DNA of 64,000 nucleotides from Neorhizobium petrolearium (GCF_017873175.1 NZ_JAGGJW010000014.1:124001-188000); one strand, 5' to 3'. Shown: positions 34,861 through 43,502, numbered from the stretch's first letter. The notes: generated from the letters alone by a model not told the origin. Numbers and translations: made by a program.

Positions 34861-35571
34861 TTATGCGGCAACGTGTTCGTCCAGAAGATGCCGGTCATCG
34901 ATTGCCAGCCACCGCTTCGCGCGCAGCATCTCCTTCGGCCTTTCGACCATCACAACCGCCGCCATCATCTCGCGCCAGGCGGGATGGTGATCGGAGGGGG
35001 CGGCAAGGCGATCGATTTCGCGCAGCACCAGTGCTTCAAGTGGCGAAAGCACCAGCCGGCCGCGTTCCAGGGCACCGCGCAGAACGCGCCAGATATGGGC
35101 AAGGTCGTAAGCCGAGACGCCCTCAGCAGCAGGACGGCCTGCGTGATAAGCGCCGCGGGGATCCGGACAGAGGGCCAGGCGGACCTGATCGAGCACGAAG
35201 GCGGAAAGGCTTTCCGGCACTTCGGATGCAACTTCCATCGTGTGCAGCAGGAGTTCCAGTTCGAGAGCGGAATGGATGGCGCCGTCAGTGGTGATCGTGC
35301 GCATCAGCCAACCCGCCTTGCCATCATCGATGACACCCTCTGGCGTACTTCCGTAGACGAGGAACATCGTCAGGCTCTCGATGAAGTAGGCGGTCCATTC
35401 AGGACCTGACTCGGGACAAGCCTCGTTCAGCGCAAAAAGCGCAAGCGCGTCATCGGAAGAGCGGATGCCATCTGGAAACGCGTATTTGCGCAGCATCAAA
35501 ACATCATCGGCCACGATCCGACCCTTCCCGGCGATGACGCATGCCGGAAAAGAAAAGCGGAACCCGCTCAT
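34861..35571 (-). CDS. Conserved hypothetical protein
   Basis: This 236-residue protein is largely helical, with acidic stretches such as GIRSSDDALALFALNEACPESGPEWTAY. The segment SGPEWTAYFIESLTMFLVYGSTPEGVIDDGKAGWLM looks like a soluble helical bundle; no signal peptide or membrane segment is evident. I do not recognise a family. It stands alone, upstream of the GNAT gene by 89 bases. Confidence 0.7.
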   Translation of the reverse strand: MSGFRFSFPACVIAGKGRIVADDVLMLRKYAFPDGIRSSDDALALFALNEACPESGPEWTAYFIESLTMFLVYGSTPEGVIDDGKAGWLMRTITTDGAIHSALELELLLHTMEVASEVPESLSAFVLDQVRLALCPDPRGAYHAGRPAAEGVSAYDLAHIWRVLRGALERGRLVLSPLEALVLREIDRLAAPSDHHPAWREMMAAVVMVERPKEMLRAKRWLAIDDRHLLDEHVAA

Positions 35572-35671
35572 CTTTCTCTCCCCGTTTCATCATGAAACTG
35601 CATGTGGAGCATACGGAAAAGAAGTTGAGAGTGCTGAAAGGAGCGGAGTTAACTGACGTTCAAGGAAACCG

Positions 35672-36592
35672 TTAAAGGGCCTCGACCTGTTTCGATTTGA
35701 GCCGTTCCCGCCAGATGATGAAGAGGCCGGAGGCGACGATGATCGCGATTCCGAGCCATTTGGAGGCCGTCGGAAAGTCGCCGAAAAGGGCATATCCCAA
35801 CACCGTTGCGGAGATGATCTCGAAATACTGGAAGGGTGCGAGCAGCGAAAGCGGCGCCAGGCGGAAGGCGCGAACGACCAGCAGGTGCATGTAACCGGAG
35901 ATCGAACCGAGCAGTATCAGCAGAAAAAGACCGAGCCAGGAGCCGGGAAGGGAGGGGGCGAAATCCGCCTCTCCCATACGATCGCCCAGGCCGAGCGCTG
36001 CCGCCATGAAGAGCGTACCGCCGACGCCCGCCATGGTCTGCATGACAAGCGGCGAATCGGCTTCGCCGATCGCCCGGTTCAGGAAGAGGTAAAGCGTATA
36101 GAGAAAGGCACAGATCACCGGCAGAAGCGCCGTCCAGCCGAAGATCGCATAGCTCGGCTGGATGACGATCATGGCGCCGCCGAAACCGACGACGATTGCC
36201 AGCCAGCGCCGCCAGCCGACCTTTTCTCCCAAAAAGATCGCCGACATCATGGTGAGCATGAAAGGCTCGACGAAATAGATGGCGAAGACGTCGGCGAGCG
36301 GCATGTATTTGACCGCGACGAAGAACATGAGGCTCGCCGCCGCATGCAGGACGCCGCGGAAGAGATTCATCCAGGGGCGCCTCGCCCTGAAGACGGCCGT
36401 ACTGGTGAAGAGGACCAGCGGCAGGATGCAGACGAGTTGGAAAAAGAATCGGTAGAACGTCACCTGGCCGGGCGACATGGCCTCGAACGTCGCCATGTAT
36501 TTGGCGATTGCGTCCATCGTCGGCAGGATGACCATGCAGGTGGCCATGATGGCCATGCCCTTCAAGGGATTTTCGGATGTGGACGGGGGCAT
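35672..36592 (-). CDS. EamA family (DMT) transporter
   Basis: This 306-residue membrane protein has ten hydrophobic segments in two EamA repeats, with the usual LRGVLHAAASLMFFVAVKYMPLADV in the first half and FQYFEIISATVLGYALFGDFP in the second. Relatives export amino acids or other metabolites; the substrate is unknown. The ATG at 36592 is used; an overlapping frame on the same strand lacks the family sequence. It ends about 100 bases before the hypothetical gene at 34861-35571. Confidence 0.9.
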   Translation of the reverse strand: MPPSTSENPLKGMAIMATCMVILPTMDAIAKYMATFEAMSPGQVTFYRFFFQLVCILPLVLFTSTAVFRARRPWMNLFRGVLHAAASLMFFVAVKYMPLADVFAIYFVEPFMLTMMSAIFLGEKVGWRRWLAIVVGFGGAMIVIQPSYAIFGWTALLPVICAFLYTLYLFLNRAIGEADSPLVMQTMAGVGGTLFMAAALGLGDRMGEADFAPSLPGSWLGLFLLILLGSISGYMHLLVVRAFRLAPLSLLAPFQYFEIISATVLGYALFGDFPTASKWLGIAIIVASGLFIIWRERLKSKQVEAL

Positions 36593-36684
36593 GCCGGCGC
36601 TTTCGAAGAACAGTCTTCTTCAAATCACAGCGGGTGACGATCTTCAAGCGGCTGATACATAGGGCGAACGACAGGCCCGGACAG

Positions 36685-36709
36685 CAAAAAACCCGCCGAA
36701 GCGGGTTTG
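36685..36709 (-). terminator. Intrinsic terminator of tRNA-Leu
   Basis: On the - strand AAACCCGC-TTCG-GCGGGTTTTTT directly follows the tRNA: an extra-stable TTCG tetraloop on a five-plus base stem with a T run. Confidence 0.9.
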
Positions 36710-36710
36710 T

Positions 36711-36795
36711 TGGTGCGGTCGAGAAGACTCGAACTTCCACGGGTTGCCCCACAGCGACCTCAACGCTGCGCGTCTACCAATTCCGCCACGACCGC
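36711..36795 (-). tRNA. tRNA-Leu (anticodon GAG)
   Basis: The 85-base cloverleaf has a perfect acceptor stem GCGGTCG/CGACCGC, a D-arm GCG...CGC with GGTAG, the anticodon stem CAGCG/CGCTG around the loop TTGAGGT (anticodon GAG, reading CUC and CUU), a long variable arm GGG-CAA-CCC typical of class II tRNAs, and the T-arm GGAAG-TTCGAGT-CTTCT. The 3' CCA is encoded. Confidence 0.97.
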
Positions 36796-36972
36796 ATCGT
36801 GGTAGGTGCCGACTTGCGCCGGCGGGGCAGCATGTAGCAAAACGATTTCGCGGGCACAAGTGTGCCGTGACAGATTTTTGAAGGATAAAAATCGGCAGTC
36901 GAAATGCCTATATGGAAGCGGCCGGAAAACCGGCCCTTGCCGCCTCCCGTCGTTTTTGCCAGAAGACCTTCC

Positions 36973-37692
36973 ATGCTGACACGCACCGACCTCGATCTTT
37001 CCATGCTGCCGAAGCCCGGTTCTCCTCCCGTACGCTGGCGGATTTCCGATGGGCTCGTGCCTTATCAGGAGGCGGTGGCCGAAATGGAGCAGGAGGTAGC
37101 CGCGATCGCCGACGGGCGCGCAGACGAACTCGTCTGGCTGCTCGAACATCCACCGCTCTACACCGCCGGCACCAGCGCCAATTCCGCCGATCTCATCGAG
37201 CCCGACCGATTCCCGGTGTTTTCCACAGGCCGCGGCGGCGAATATACCTATCATGGCCCAGGCCAGCGGGTCGCTTATGTGATGCTCGACCTCAAGCGCC
37301 GGCGACAGGACGTGCGCGCCTATGTAGCGGCGCTGGAAGAGCTGGTGATCCGCACGCTCGACATGATGAATGTGCGCGGCGAGCGGCGCGAGGACCGCGT
37401 AGGCGTTTGGATACGCCGGCCGGAAAAACCGCGCCTGCCAGACGGCTCTATGACCGAGGACAAGGTCGCCGCGCTCGGCATCCGACTGCGCCGCTGGGTG
37501 AGCTTCCACGGCCTGTCCCTCAATGTCGATCCGGACCTTTCGCACTTCTCCGGCATCGTGCCCTGCGGGATCAGCGCCTATGGTGTCACGAGCCTCGTCG
37601 ATCTCGGCCTGCCGGTGATGATGGCCGATGTCGACATGAGGCTGCGCGAGGCGTTTGGGGAAATCTTCGGGCAGACGATTTCGGAGCCGTAA
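36973..37692 (+). CDS. lipB: Lipoyl(octanoyl) transferase
   Basis: This 239-residue enzyme moves octanoyl from acyl carrier protein to lipoyl domains, the first step of lipoate attachment, as needed by GcvH encoded at 21482 and by 2-oxoacid dehydrogenases. The thioester cysteine is Cys198 in GIVPCGI and the essential lysine Lys164 in EDKVAALGIR; the RGGEYTYHGPGQ motif binds the acyl chain. ATG at 36973 is preferred; an in-frame start at 36904 is possible but gives an atypical leader. Confidence 0.94.
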   Translation: MLTRTDLDLSMLPKPGSPPVRWRISDGLVPYQEAVAEMEQEVAAIADGRADELVWLLEHPPLYTAGTSANSADLIEPDRFPVFSTGRGGEYTYHGPGQRVAYVMLDLKRRRQDVRAYVAALEELVIRTLDMMNVRGERREDRVGVWIRRPEKPRLPDGSMTEDKVAALGIRLRRWVSFHGLSLNVDPDLSHFSGIVPCGISAYGVTSLVDLGLPVMMADVDMRLREAFGEIFGQTISEP

Positions 37693-37702
37693 GGAGAAGG
37701 CA

Positions 37703-38125
37703 ATGGTGGAGCTGAAAGTGAAGGCCCGCCCGATCGGCGCGACAGCGGTGCTCGGGCGCATCGGTCACCCGCAGGTGACAAGCGAGACGAACGGCCAGGT
37801 GGAGGTCGTGACGGGCGCTTCGGAACCAGGCTTCAATCCGCTCGACCTGATGTTCTCCTCGCTTGCCGCCTGCCTCGTGCTCAGCGGCCGGATCGCGGCA
37901 AGCAAGCTCGGCGTTCTCGACAAGCTTGCAGAGGTGAGGGCGCATGTGACCGGCGAAAAGGCCCATGAAGGTCCTTCACGGATTACCCGCTTCATCGTGA
38001 GCTTCCGTGTCGAAGGGGATTTTACTGTGGAGCAGAAGGCCGAGATCATCCACATGGCCGAAGAAATCTGCACCGTCAGCAACACGCTGAAAGGCTCGCC
38101 CGAGTTTTCCGTCGAGATCGGTTAG
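37703..38125 (+). CDS. OsmC family protein
   Basis: This 140-residue protein has the OsmC/Ohr fold with the two redox cysteines in SSLAACLVLSGR and in EEICTVSNTLKGS. Members reduce organic peroxides, but this branch (closer to YhfA) is not characterised. AAGGAG lies 6 bases before the ATG at 37703, which is 10 bases after lipB, so the two may be co-transcribed. Its stop overlaps the stop of the convergent BON gene by 4 bases. Confidence 0.9.
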   Translation: MVELKVKARPIGATAVLGRIGHPQVTSETNGQVEVVTGASEPGFNPLDLMFSSLAACLVLSGRIAASKLGVLDKLAEVRAHVTGEKAHEGPSRITRFIVSFRVEGDFTVEQKAEIIHMAEEICTVSNTLKGSPEFSVEIG

Positions 38126-38619
38126 TCTTCATCGGGAATGCGGCTGTCGACGCCCTCGAGCCGGAGATTATTGACGACGTGACGGACGCCGGAAACGCCC
38201 TGTGCCGTAAGAACGATCCTGCGGGAGGTCGCTGCATCGTCAACCACGCCTTCCAGCGTCACCCGGCCCTCATCGACATGCACGTCGATCGAGTCCATAT
38301 CGATCAGGTCGAGATTTTCGATCGCGTCCGTTACGCGCTCCTCCATATCATCCGCATCTTCAAGGCCTTCGGTGCCAGGATGGATGCTGTCGACGACACG
38401 CTCCTCCAGACCGTCGAAATCCGCCTCGTCGACACGATAGCCGCGATTCTGCTCGGTATCGAAATTGGCAGCCGGTTGGCCATAGGCGGCATTGTCGATC
38501 GGCCGGCCATCTGCGCCGGGGTCATCGTCATAGGGCCAGCCCTCGTCGATATTTCGGTCGTCGTAGTCGCGAAAATCTTCTTCGCGGGAAATGTCGTCGG
38601 CCTTTTTCTTGCCCGGCAT
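38122..38619 (-). CDS. BON domain protein with acidic N-terminus
   Basis: This 165-residue protein has a long acidic N-terminal region (DDISREEDFRDYDDRNIDEGW) and one BON domain at about residues 90-155 with the motif VDEGRVTLEGVVDDAATSRR. BON domains bind membranes or periplasmic partners, but no signal peptide is present, so it is probably cytoplasmic. AGGAG before the ATG at 38619 fixes the start. A second BON gene lies 65 bases upstream on the same strand, suggesting an operon of related proteins. Confidence 0.86.
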   Translation of the reverse strand: MPGKKKADDISREEDFRDYDDRNIDEGWPYDDDPGADGRPIDNAAYGQPAANFDTEQNRGYRVDEADFDGLEERVVDSIHPGTEGLEDADDMEERVTDAIENLDLIDMDSIDVHVDEGRVTLEGVVDDAATSRRIVLTAQGVSGVRHVVNNLRLEGVDSRIPDED

Positions 38620-38684
38620 GGTCGTCTCCTGTCGCCTTCGATCCCGGACCCGGCGCACTGCCTGGTACGCCGGACAGTATAGCA

Positions 38685-38942
38685 TCAATGACGCCCTGAC
38701 GCGCCATCCTTGTTGCCCGTGAGCGTCAGATGGCTTTCGACATCGTGGACGCCATCCACGGTTCTCACGCCCAGCACCGCCTTGCGTGCTGAGAACACGG
38801 TATCGACGGAACCCTCCAGGATCACCCGTGTTCCTTCGACATGCGGCTCGATCATGGACGCGTCGACATCAGGAAGATTTGCCAGCCTTTGGGAGATTTG
38901 TCGTTCCAGTTCGGCTGCTGTCTTGTCTGCAGTTGGATTCAT
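38685..38942 (-). CDS. Small BON domain protein
   Basis: This 85-residue protein is little more than one BON domain: ERQISQRLANLPDVDASMIE followed by VEGTRVILEGSVDTVFSARKA and GVHDVESHL. AGGAG is 9 bases before the ATG at 38942. It shares its fold with the larger BON protein next to it, and the pair probably arose by duplication. Function unknown. Confidence 0.84.
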   Translation of the reverse strand: MNPTADKTAAELERQISQRLANLPDVDASMIEPHVEGTRVILEGSVDTVFSARKAVLGVRTVDGVHDVESHLTLTGNKDGASGRH

Positions 38943-39007
38943 GGCCGTAGCTCCTGCTTGCTGCGACCGGAAAACGAATGGACGCGATTTTGGTTCGCCT
39001 CGATGGG

Positions 39008-39499
39008 TTATTTTCCTTTGCCCCACTTGCGGATCAGACGGTCCCGCTTCAGGCGAGAAAGCCGCTTCAGCCAGAAGATGCCGCCGAGCTGGTCGATCTC
39101 GTGCTGCATGCAGACGGCGTAGAAGCCTTCGGCTTCCTCTTCGTGGAAGGCCCCGTCGATATCCTGATAGCGGAAACGGATTTTACGCGGGCGTTCGATC
39201 TCGTCGGTGACGCCGGGCATGGAGACGCTGCCTTCCATGTGTCGCATCGTCTCCTCCGAAAGAGCCAGGATCTCCGGATTGGCATAGAAGCGGGGGCCGA
39301 TCTCCTTCGACAATTCCAGCACCACGAGGCGGGTGAAGATGCCGATGTGGGCGGCGGTGATTCCGACGCCAGGCGCCGCCCTCATCGTATCGAGAAGATC
39401 ATGGGCGAGGGCTTTGAGATTTCCATCGAAGACACGGACCGGCTGGCAGGATCTGGCAAGGCCCGGATCGGGATATTTCAGGATCGGACAAACGGCCAT
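39008..39499 (-). CDS. Peptide deformylase-like protein lacking metal ligands
   Basis: The 163-residue protein aligns over its whole length with peptide deformylase, which removes the formyl group from new proteins using a metal held by one cysteine and two histidines. All three motifs are altered: GVGITAAH has His51 where the usual glutamine stands; EGSVS has Ser91 in place of the metal cysteine; HEIDQ keeps His133 and Glu134 but has Gln137 in place of the second histidine. It therefore should not bind the catalytic metal normally. ATG at 39499 has AAGGAAG upstream. No intact deformylase gene is in this window. Confidence 0.88.
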   Translation of the reverse strand: MAVCPILKYPDPGLARSCQPVRVFDGNLKALAHDLLDTMRAAPGVGITAAHIGIFTRLVVLELSKEIGPRFYANPEILALSEETMRHMEGSVSMPGVTDEIERPRKIRFRYQDIDGAFHEEEAEGFYAVCMQHEIDQLGGIFWLKRLSRLKRDRLIRKWGKGK

Positions 39500-39604
39500 G
39501 TCTTCACTTCCTTCGAGCATCTTCCATGCGGTGCGTTGCAGTGCCGGCTGGACCCGCGCCGCCAATTGTTCTAGCAGGAAAACCGGTGGCACGAGCAATA
39601 GCAT

Positions 39605-39620
39605 CGGATAGAGCTATCCG
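39605..39620. promoter_or_regulatory. Perfect inverted repeat upstream of mgtE
   Basis: CGGATAG-AG-CTATCCG lies 66 bases before mgtE and just upstream of a TTGACA hexamer at 39625-39630. It may be an operator or part of a leader hairpin; no known magnesium riboswitch is recognisable. Confidence 0.4.
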
Positions 39621-39685
39621 GTTGTTGACAATATGCTTTCAGCCGCCATTCTCCTTTTGTCGGATACGAGCAGCGAGGGCGGCAG

Positions 39686-41101
39686 ATGAGCGATATCGGC
39701 GAAGACGACCGCCTGCGCACAAATACCGACGAGGCCGGCGACGATATCTATTCCGAAGACGGTTCGATCCGCGCCGATTTCCTGGCGATGGTGGGGGCGG
39801 CGATCGCAGACCGCGACGTGCTCTTCCTGCGGAGCCACGTCGCCCGCCTGCACGAATCGGAGCTCGGCGATCTTCTCGAAGCGATCCTGCCCGAACAGCG
39901 CCAGGCGCTGGTCAGGCTGCTTGGCAAGGACTTCGACCTCACCGCGCTGACCGAGGTGGACGAGGCGATCCGCCTCGAAATCGTCGACCAGATGCCGAAC
40001 GAGCAGATCGCGGCCGCGATCGGCGATCTCGATTCGGACGACGCCGTCTACATTCTCGAAGACCTCGACCACGCGGATCGGGAAGAGATTCTTGCGCAGC
40101 TGCCGTTCACCGAAAGGGTGAGGCTCAGGCGGGCGCTCGATTATCCGGAACAATCGGCTGGCCGTCGCATGCAGACGGAATTCGTCGCCGTGCCGCCATT
40201 CTGGACCGTCGGCCAGACGATCGACTACATGCGCGATGAGGAGGACCTGCCGGAGAGTTTCACGCAGATCTTCGTCATCGATCCGACATTCAAGCTGCTC
40301 GGCGTCATCGATCTCGACAGGATTCTGCGCACCAAGCGTCAGATCAAGATCGAGACGATCATGCGCGAGACCAATCATCCGATTCCCGCCGACATGGACC
40401 AGGAGGAGGCGGCACAGATCTTTGAGCAGTATGACCTCTTGTCCGCCGCCGTCGTGGACGAGAACGGGCGGCTGGTCGGCGTGCTCACCATCGACGACGT
40501 GGTGGACGTCATCCAGGAAGAGGCGGAAGAGGACATCATGCGCCTCTCGGGCGTCGGCGACGAAGAACTCTCCGACTCGGTCACCGACACATCGCGCTCA
40601 CGCGTGCCGTGGCTGCTCGTCAACCTCTTCACTGCCTTCATTTCGGCCTCGGTGATCTCTCTTTTCGAGGCGACGATCGAACAGGTCGTGGCGCTTGCGA
40701 TCCTGATGCCGATCGTCGCCGGCATGGGGGGCAATGCCGGTTCGCAGACGATGACCGTCACCGTGCGGGCACTTGCCACCCGCAATCTCGACATCCACAA
40801 CGCCTGGCGCGTCGCGCGACGGGAAGCGGGCGTCGGCCTCATCAACGGGATCGTCATCGGCTGCCTTGTCGGCACCGTGGCGGGCCTTTGGTTCCACAAC
40901 GTACATATCGGCGGGCTTATCGCCACCGCCATGCTGATCAACATGTTCGCAGCCGCCATGGCAGGCATCATGATTCCGCTGGTCCTCGACCGGGCCGGCG
41001 CCGATCCGGCCGTGTCCTCGGCCGTCTTCGTCACCGCCATCACCGACACGACCGGTTTCTTCTCGTTCCTGGGACTGGCTACCCTCTGGCTGCTGAACTG
41101 A
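39686..41101 (+). CDS. mgtE: Magnesium transporter MgtE
   Basis: This 471-residue magnesium channel has the N-terminal alpha-helical domain (ALVRLLGKDFDLTALTEV), a pair of CBS domains at about residues 150-270 that close the channel at high magnesium, and five membrane helices from about 305 with the conserved NAGSQTMTV. The final TITDTTGFFSFLGLA motif lines the pore. GAGGG lies before the ATG at 39686. It stands alone. Confidence 0.95.
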   Translation: MSDIGEDDRLRTNTDEAGDDIYSEDGSIRADFLAMVGAAIADRDVLFLRSHVARLHESELGDLLEAILPEQRQALVRLLGKDFDLTALTEVDEAIRLEIVDQMPNEQIAAAIGDLDSDDAVYILEDLDHADREEILAQLPFTERVRLRRALDYPEQSAGRRMQTEFVAVPPFWTVGQTIDYMRDEEDLPESFTQIFVIDPTFKLLGVIDLDRILRTKRQIKIETIMRETNHPIPADMDQEEAAQIFEQYDLLSAAVVDENGRLVGVLTIDDVVDVIQEEAEEDIMRLSGVGDEELSDSVTDTSRSRVPWLLVNLFTAFISASVISLFEATIEQVVALAILMPIVAGMGGNAGSQTMTVTVRALATRNLDIHNAWRVARREAGVGLINGIVIGCLVGTVAGLWFHNVHIGGLIATAMLINMFAAAMAGIMIPLVLDRAGADPAVSSAVFVTAITDTTGFFSFLGLATLWLLN

Positions 41102-41107
41102 CCCAAA

Positions 41108-41131
41108 ATTGACTGTTACGTAAAAGTCAAT
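41108..41131. promoter_or_regulatory. Palindromic operator within a MerR-type promoter
   Basis: ATTGACT (41108-41114) and AGTCAAT (41125-41131) form perfect arms around GTTACGTAAA. TTGACT also serves as a -35 hexamer and TATTTT at 41133-41138 as a -10 with an 18-base spacer, so the operator lies in the spacer, as for MerR-family activators. It is 33 bases before the merR-type gene. The core TTACGTAA resembles the LiuR operator I recall from proteobacteria. Confidence 0.65.
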
Positions 41132-41163
41132 TATTTTGGGCGGAAGAGTAACAGGATACGGTT

Positions 41164-41550
41164 GTGAACAAATATTACAGCATAACGGAACTGACGCGCG
41201 AATTCGGGGTCTCGACCCGCACGCTTCGTTTCTACGAGGATGAAGGCCTTATCCATCCGGAGCGCCGGGGTCGCACGCGGCTCTTCAGGGCGGCGGACAG
41301 GAGGCTCATCCAGGAGATCCTGCGCGGTCGCAGGATCGGCTTCACGATCGCCGAGATCCGCGAAATCATCCAGGTCTACAAGGAACCGCCGGGCGAGATG
41401 GGGCAGCTCAAGCTTCTGATGAAGCGCGTCGACGAGAAACGCGAGGAACTGCGTCAGAAGCGCAAGGACATCGACGATACGCTCGCTGAACTCAACAATG
41501 TCGAGGAAGCCTGCCTGACACGGCTTGCCGAAATCGGCGTCGGAACGTGA
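41164..41550 (+). CDS. MerR family transcriptional regulator, LiuR-like
   Basis: This 128-residue regulator begins with a MerR helix-turn-helix (YSITELTREFGVSTRTLRFYEDEGLI) followed by a dimerisation helix rich in KREELRQKRKD. It lacks the cysteines of metal-sensing members. The sequence and its operator suggest LiuR, which controls branched-chain amino acid and fatty acid breakdown; no such genes are adjacent, so targets would lie elsewhere. The start is GTG at 41164. Confidence 0.82.
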   Translation: MNKYYSITELTREFGVSTRTLRFYEDEGLIHPERRGRTRLFRAADRRLIQEILRGRRIGFTIAEIREIIQVYKEPPGEMGQLKLLMKRVDEKREELRQKRKDIDDTLAELNNVEEACLTRLAEIGVGT

Positions 41551-41553
41551 TAT

Positions 41554-42549
41554 TTAGTCAGATAACTGCAGACCGATGGAGCATTCCTCGGCAATTGCCT
41601 GGACACGGTCGTCCTGCGGGGCGATCGTGCCGGTCTGCAGCGGGATGATGAGCGACTGCGCCATGAGACGGTCGGCCGTGCAGCCGCAGAAGCGCTCGCA
41701 AAGCGCCCGATCGTTCGTCTGCCTGTTGCAGCCGGCTTCACAGCTCAGCATATAGCTCTGACGGGGGGCCGGTGGTGGAGCGGGATGGACGAGCGAGGCG
41801 AGATAGACGAGCGCGATCAGAACCGGCTGGTGCAAGAGATAGATGATCAGGCTGTGGCGTCCGGCTTTTGAAAGAAGATTCGGCTTCGTTTGGACGGCGG
41901 CAAGCCGCGGCAGCCAGTTCATGGAGATTGCCAGGCGGGCGACGGCGACACCGGCCAGCAATGCTGCCACCCACGGAAAGAGCGGCACGTAATCGTTGGA
42001 GCGCGGAGGGATTTCGGCAAAACCGAGCCAGCTCAGGAAACGGGTATTGAAGGCAGTCGAATCGAGCAACCCGGGTGACAGGCTGTAGTCGACGGTCATT
42101 GCCGCGGCGATCAGAACGACGGCTGCGCCGGTGACCAGCGCGGGCAGGCGCAGAAAGGCCAATCCGATCAGGCTCGACAGTGCGATATTGTGCAGGATGC
42201 CGAAATAGATCCATTCGTTCGGGAAAGCGATCAGCGTCGCTATGCTGATCGCGATCGCCGCACCGGCAACGATGGCGAAGCGCTTCCAGAAGGAGTACCA
42301 GCGAATCGTCGGAAAATGCGCCAGAACCAAGCTGACGCCGGCAAGGAACAGAAAGGAACTGGCAATCGACCGGGCATAGACCCGAAAGAAACCCTGGGTC
42401 GCCGTGCCGGGATCGAGATAACCGAAGAACTCGAGATCCCAGGTGAAGTGATAGGTCGCCATGGCGATCAGCGCCAAACCGCGCAGCGTGTCGATCAGCG
42501 TGATACGGGGCATTTTAAGCGCGGGATTCTGGCTTTCTGCAACGGTCAC
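41554..42549 (-). CDS. DUF1624 membrane protein, heparan-alpha-glucosaminide N-acetyltransferase-like
   Basis: This 331-residue protein has the DUF1624 start (RITLIDTLRGLALIAMATYHFTWDL) and about eight hydrophobic segments; the conserved RG and H residues correspond to the acyltransferase core of HGSNAT and acyltransferase 3 proteins. The last 70 residues form a cysteine-rich domain (CEAGCNRQTNDRALCERFCGC) that I do not recognise. The GTG at 42549 with GGAAAG upstream is preferred to an ATG at 42513. It lies 16 bases after the DUF599 gene. Confidence 0.82.
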   Translation of the reverse strand: MTVAESQNPALKMPRITLIDTLRGLALIAMATYHFTWDLEFFGYLDPGTATQGFFRVYARSIASSFLFLAGVSLVLAHFPTIRWYSFWKRFAIVAGAAIAISIATLIAFPNEWIYFGILHNIALSSLIGLAFLRLPALVTGAAVVLIAAAMTVDYSLSPGLLDSTAFNTRFLSWLGFAEIPPRSNDYVPLFPWVAALLAGVAVARLAISMNWLPRLAAVQTKPNLLSKAGRHSLIIYLLHQPVLIALVYLASLVHPAPPPAPRQSYMLSCEAGCNRQTNDRALCERFCGCTADRLMAQSLIIPLQTGTIAPQDDRVQAIAEECSIGLQLSD

Positions 42550-42565
42550 TGGCGGTCTTTCCAGA

Positions 42566-43264
42566 TTAGAGGATATCGCGATCCATGATCGCCAGCCGGG
42601 CCTCGGAAAAATATTGACGGCGTGTGAGCACGAAGATCACGAACAAGGTCATCGCCATGAACATATAGGGCCCGGCGAACCAGCCCAGATAGCCGATCGA
42701 CAAAAACAGCGCCCGGAGCCCAGCATTGAAGTGCTTGGCCGCGATGGTGTTCATCCTCACCACCTGATCGGCGGCCCGCTCGGCCGCCGCCGGGTCAATA
42801 TTCGTATCGCTCATCATCGGCAGTGCACCGAAGAGAATGGTGCAATAATTGAAGAGACGATAGGACCAGCCAAACTTGAAGAAGGCATAACCGAACAGGA
42901 AGGTGAGACCGGCCACCTTGATCTCGAAAGCGGTGCGACCGCTATAGGCCACGAGAGGCAGATTGCTGAAGACGGCTTCCACCTGGTCTGTTGCGCCAAG
43001 CAGGGCAAAGCAGCCGCCGATGGCAAATATCGAGGTCGAAGCAAAGAAGGCCGTACCATTCTGCAAGCCCGCCAAAATCTGAGTATCAATCATCTTCAGA
43101 TCGCGCCGGAGGGAATTGTAGATCCACCGCTTTCGGCGTTCGGCCATCGCACGGTTCAGGCTGGCGCGCGGAAAGAAGCGGGCGCCCGATCCCGCCGTTA
43201 TCCAGGAATAGATAGCCCAGAGAAGGGCGAAAAGAGCCAGAGCAATGTAGTCGGCGATCGTCAT
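42566..43264 (-). CDS. DUF599 family membrane protein
   Basis: This 232-residue protein has four to five hydrophobic segments and the DUF599 pattern: RRKRWIYNSLRRDLKMIDTQ near the start, LPLMSDTNI-like acidic turn and FNAGLRALFLSIGYLGWFAGP near the end. The function is unknown. ATG at 43264 is used. It is first in a two-gene operon with the DUF1624 gene. Confidence 0.84.
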   Translation of the reverse strand: MTIADYIALALFALLWAIYSWITAGSGARFFPRASLNRAMAERRKRWIYNSLRRDLKMIDTQILAGLQNGTAFFASTSIFAIGGCFALLGATDQVEAVFSNLPLVAYSGRTAFEIKVAGLTFLFGYAFFKFGWSYRLFNYCTILFGALPMMSDTNIDPAAAERAADQVVRMNTIAAKHFNAGLRALFLSIGYLGWFAGPYMFMAMTLFVIFVLTRRQYFSEARLAIMDRDIL

Positions 43265-43502
43265 GGGCCTCACCAGGCAGGAGAATCGTCCATCTCTTTT
43301 CGTCATGCGTTGTTTCAGTTGTCACGGCAAGTATGCGTCCGGAACCGCGAACAACCTTGAAACGTTAAATCATAGCAGGTATGCGATTTCGGTCTTTTTT
43401 CCGCCATTTTTCTCATTGCGAAGCCAGCGGGAATTTAATAGACCGTTAGGCATAACGATCCGGAGAGGACGTTATCTTATGCGGCAAGAACCTGGAGACA
43501 AC

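Noticed and set aside
35649..36752. Overlapping frame on the - strand at the EamA gene
   Set aside because: Its translation lacks membrane segments, while the frame at 35672-36592 gives a clear EamA protein.
39605..39685. Possible magnesium riboswitch before mgtE
   Set aside because: Only a short palindrome and a TTGACA hexamer are seen; no M-box or mgtA leader elements.
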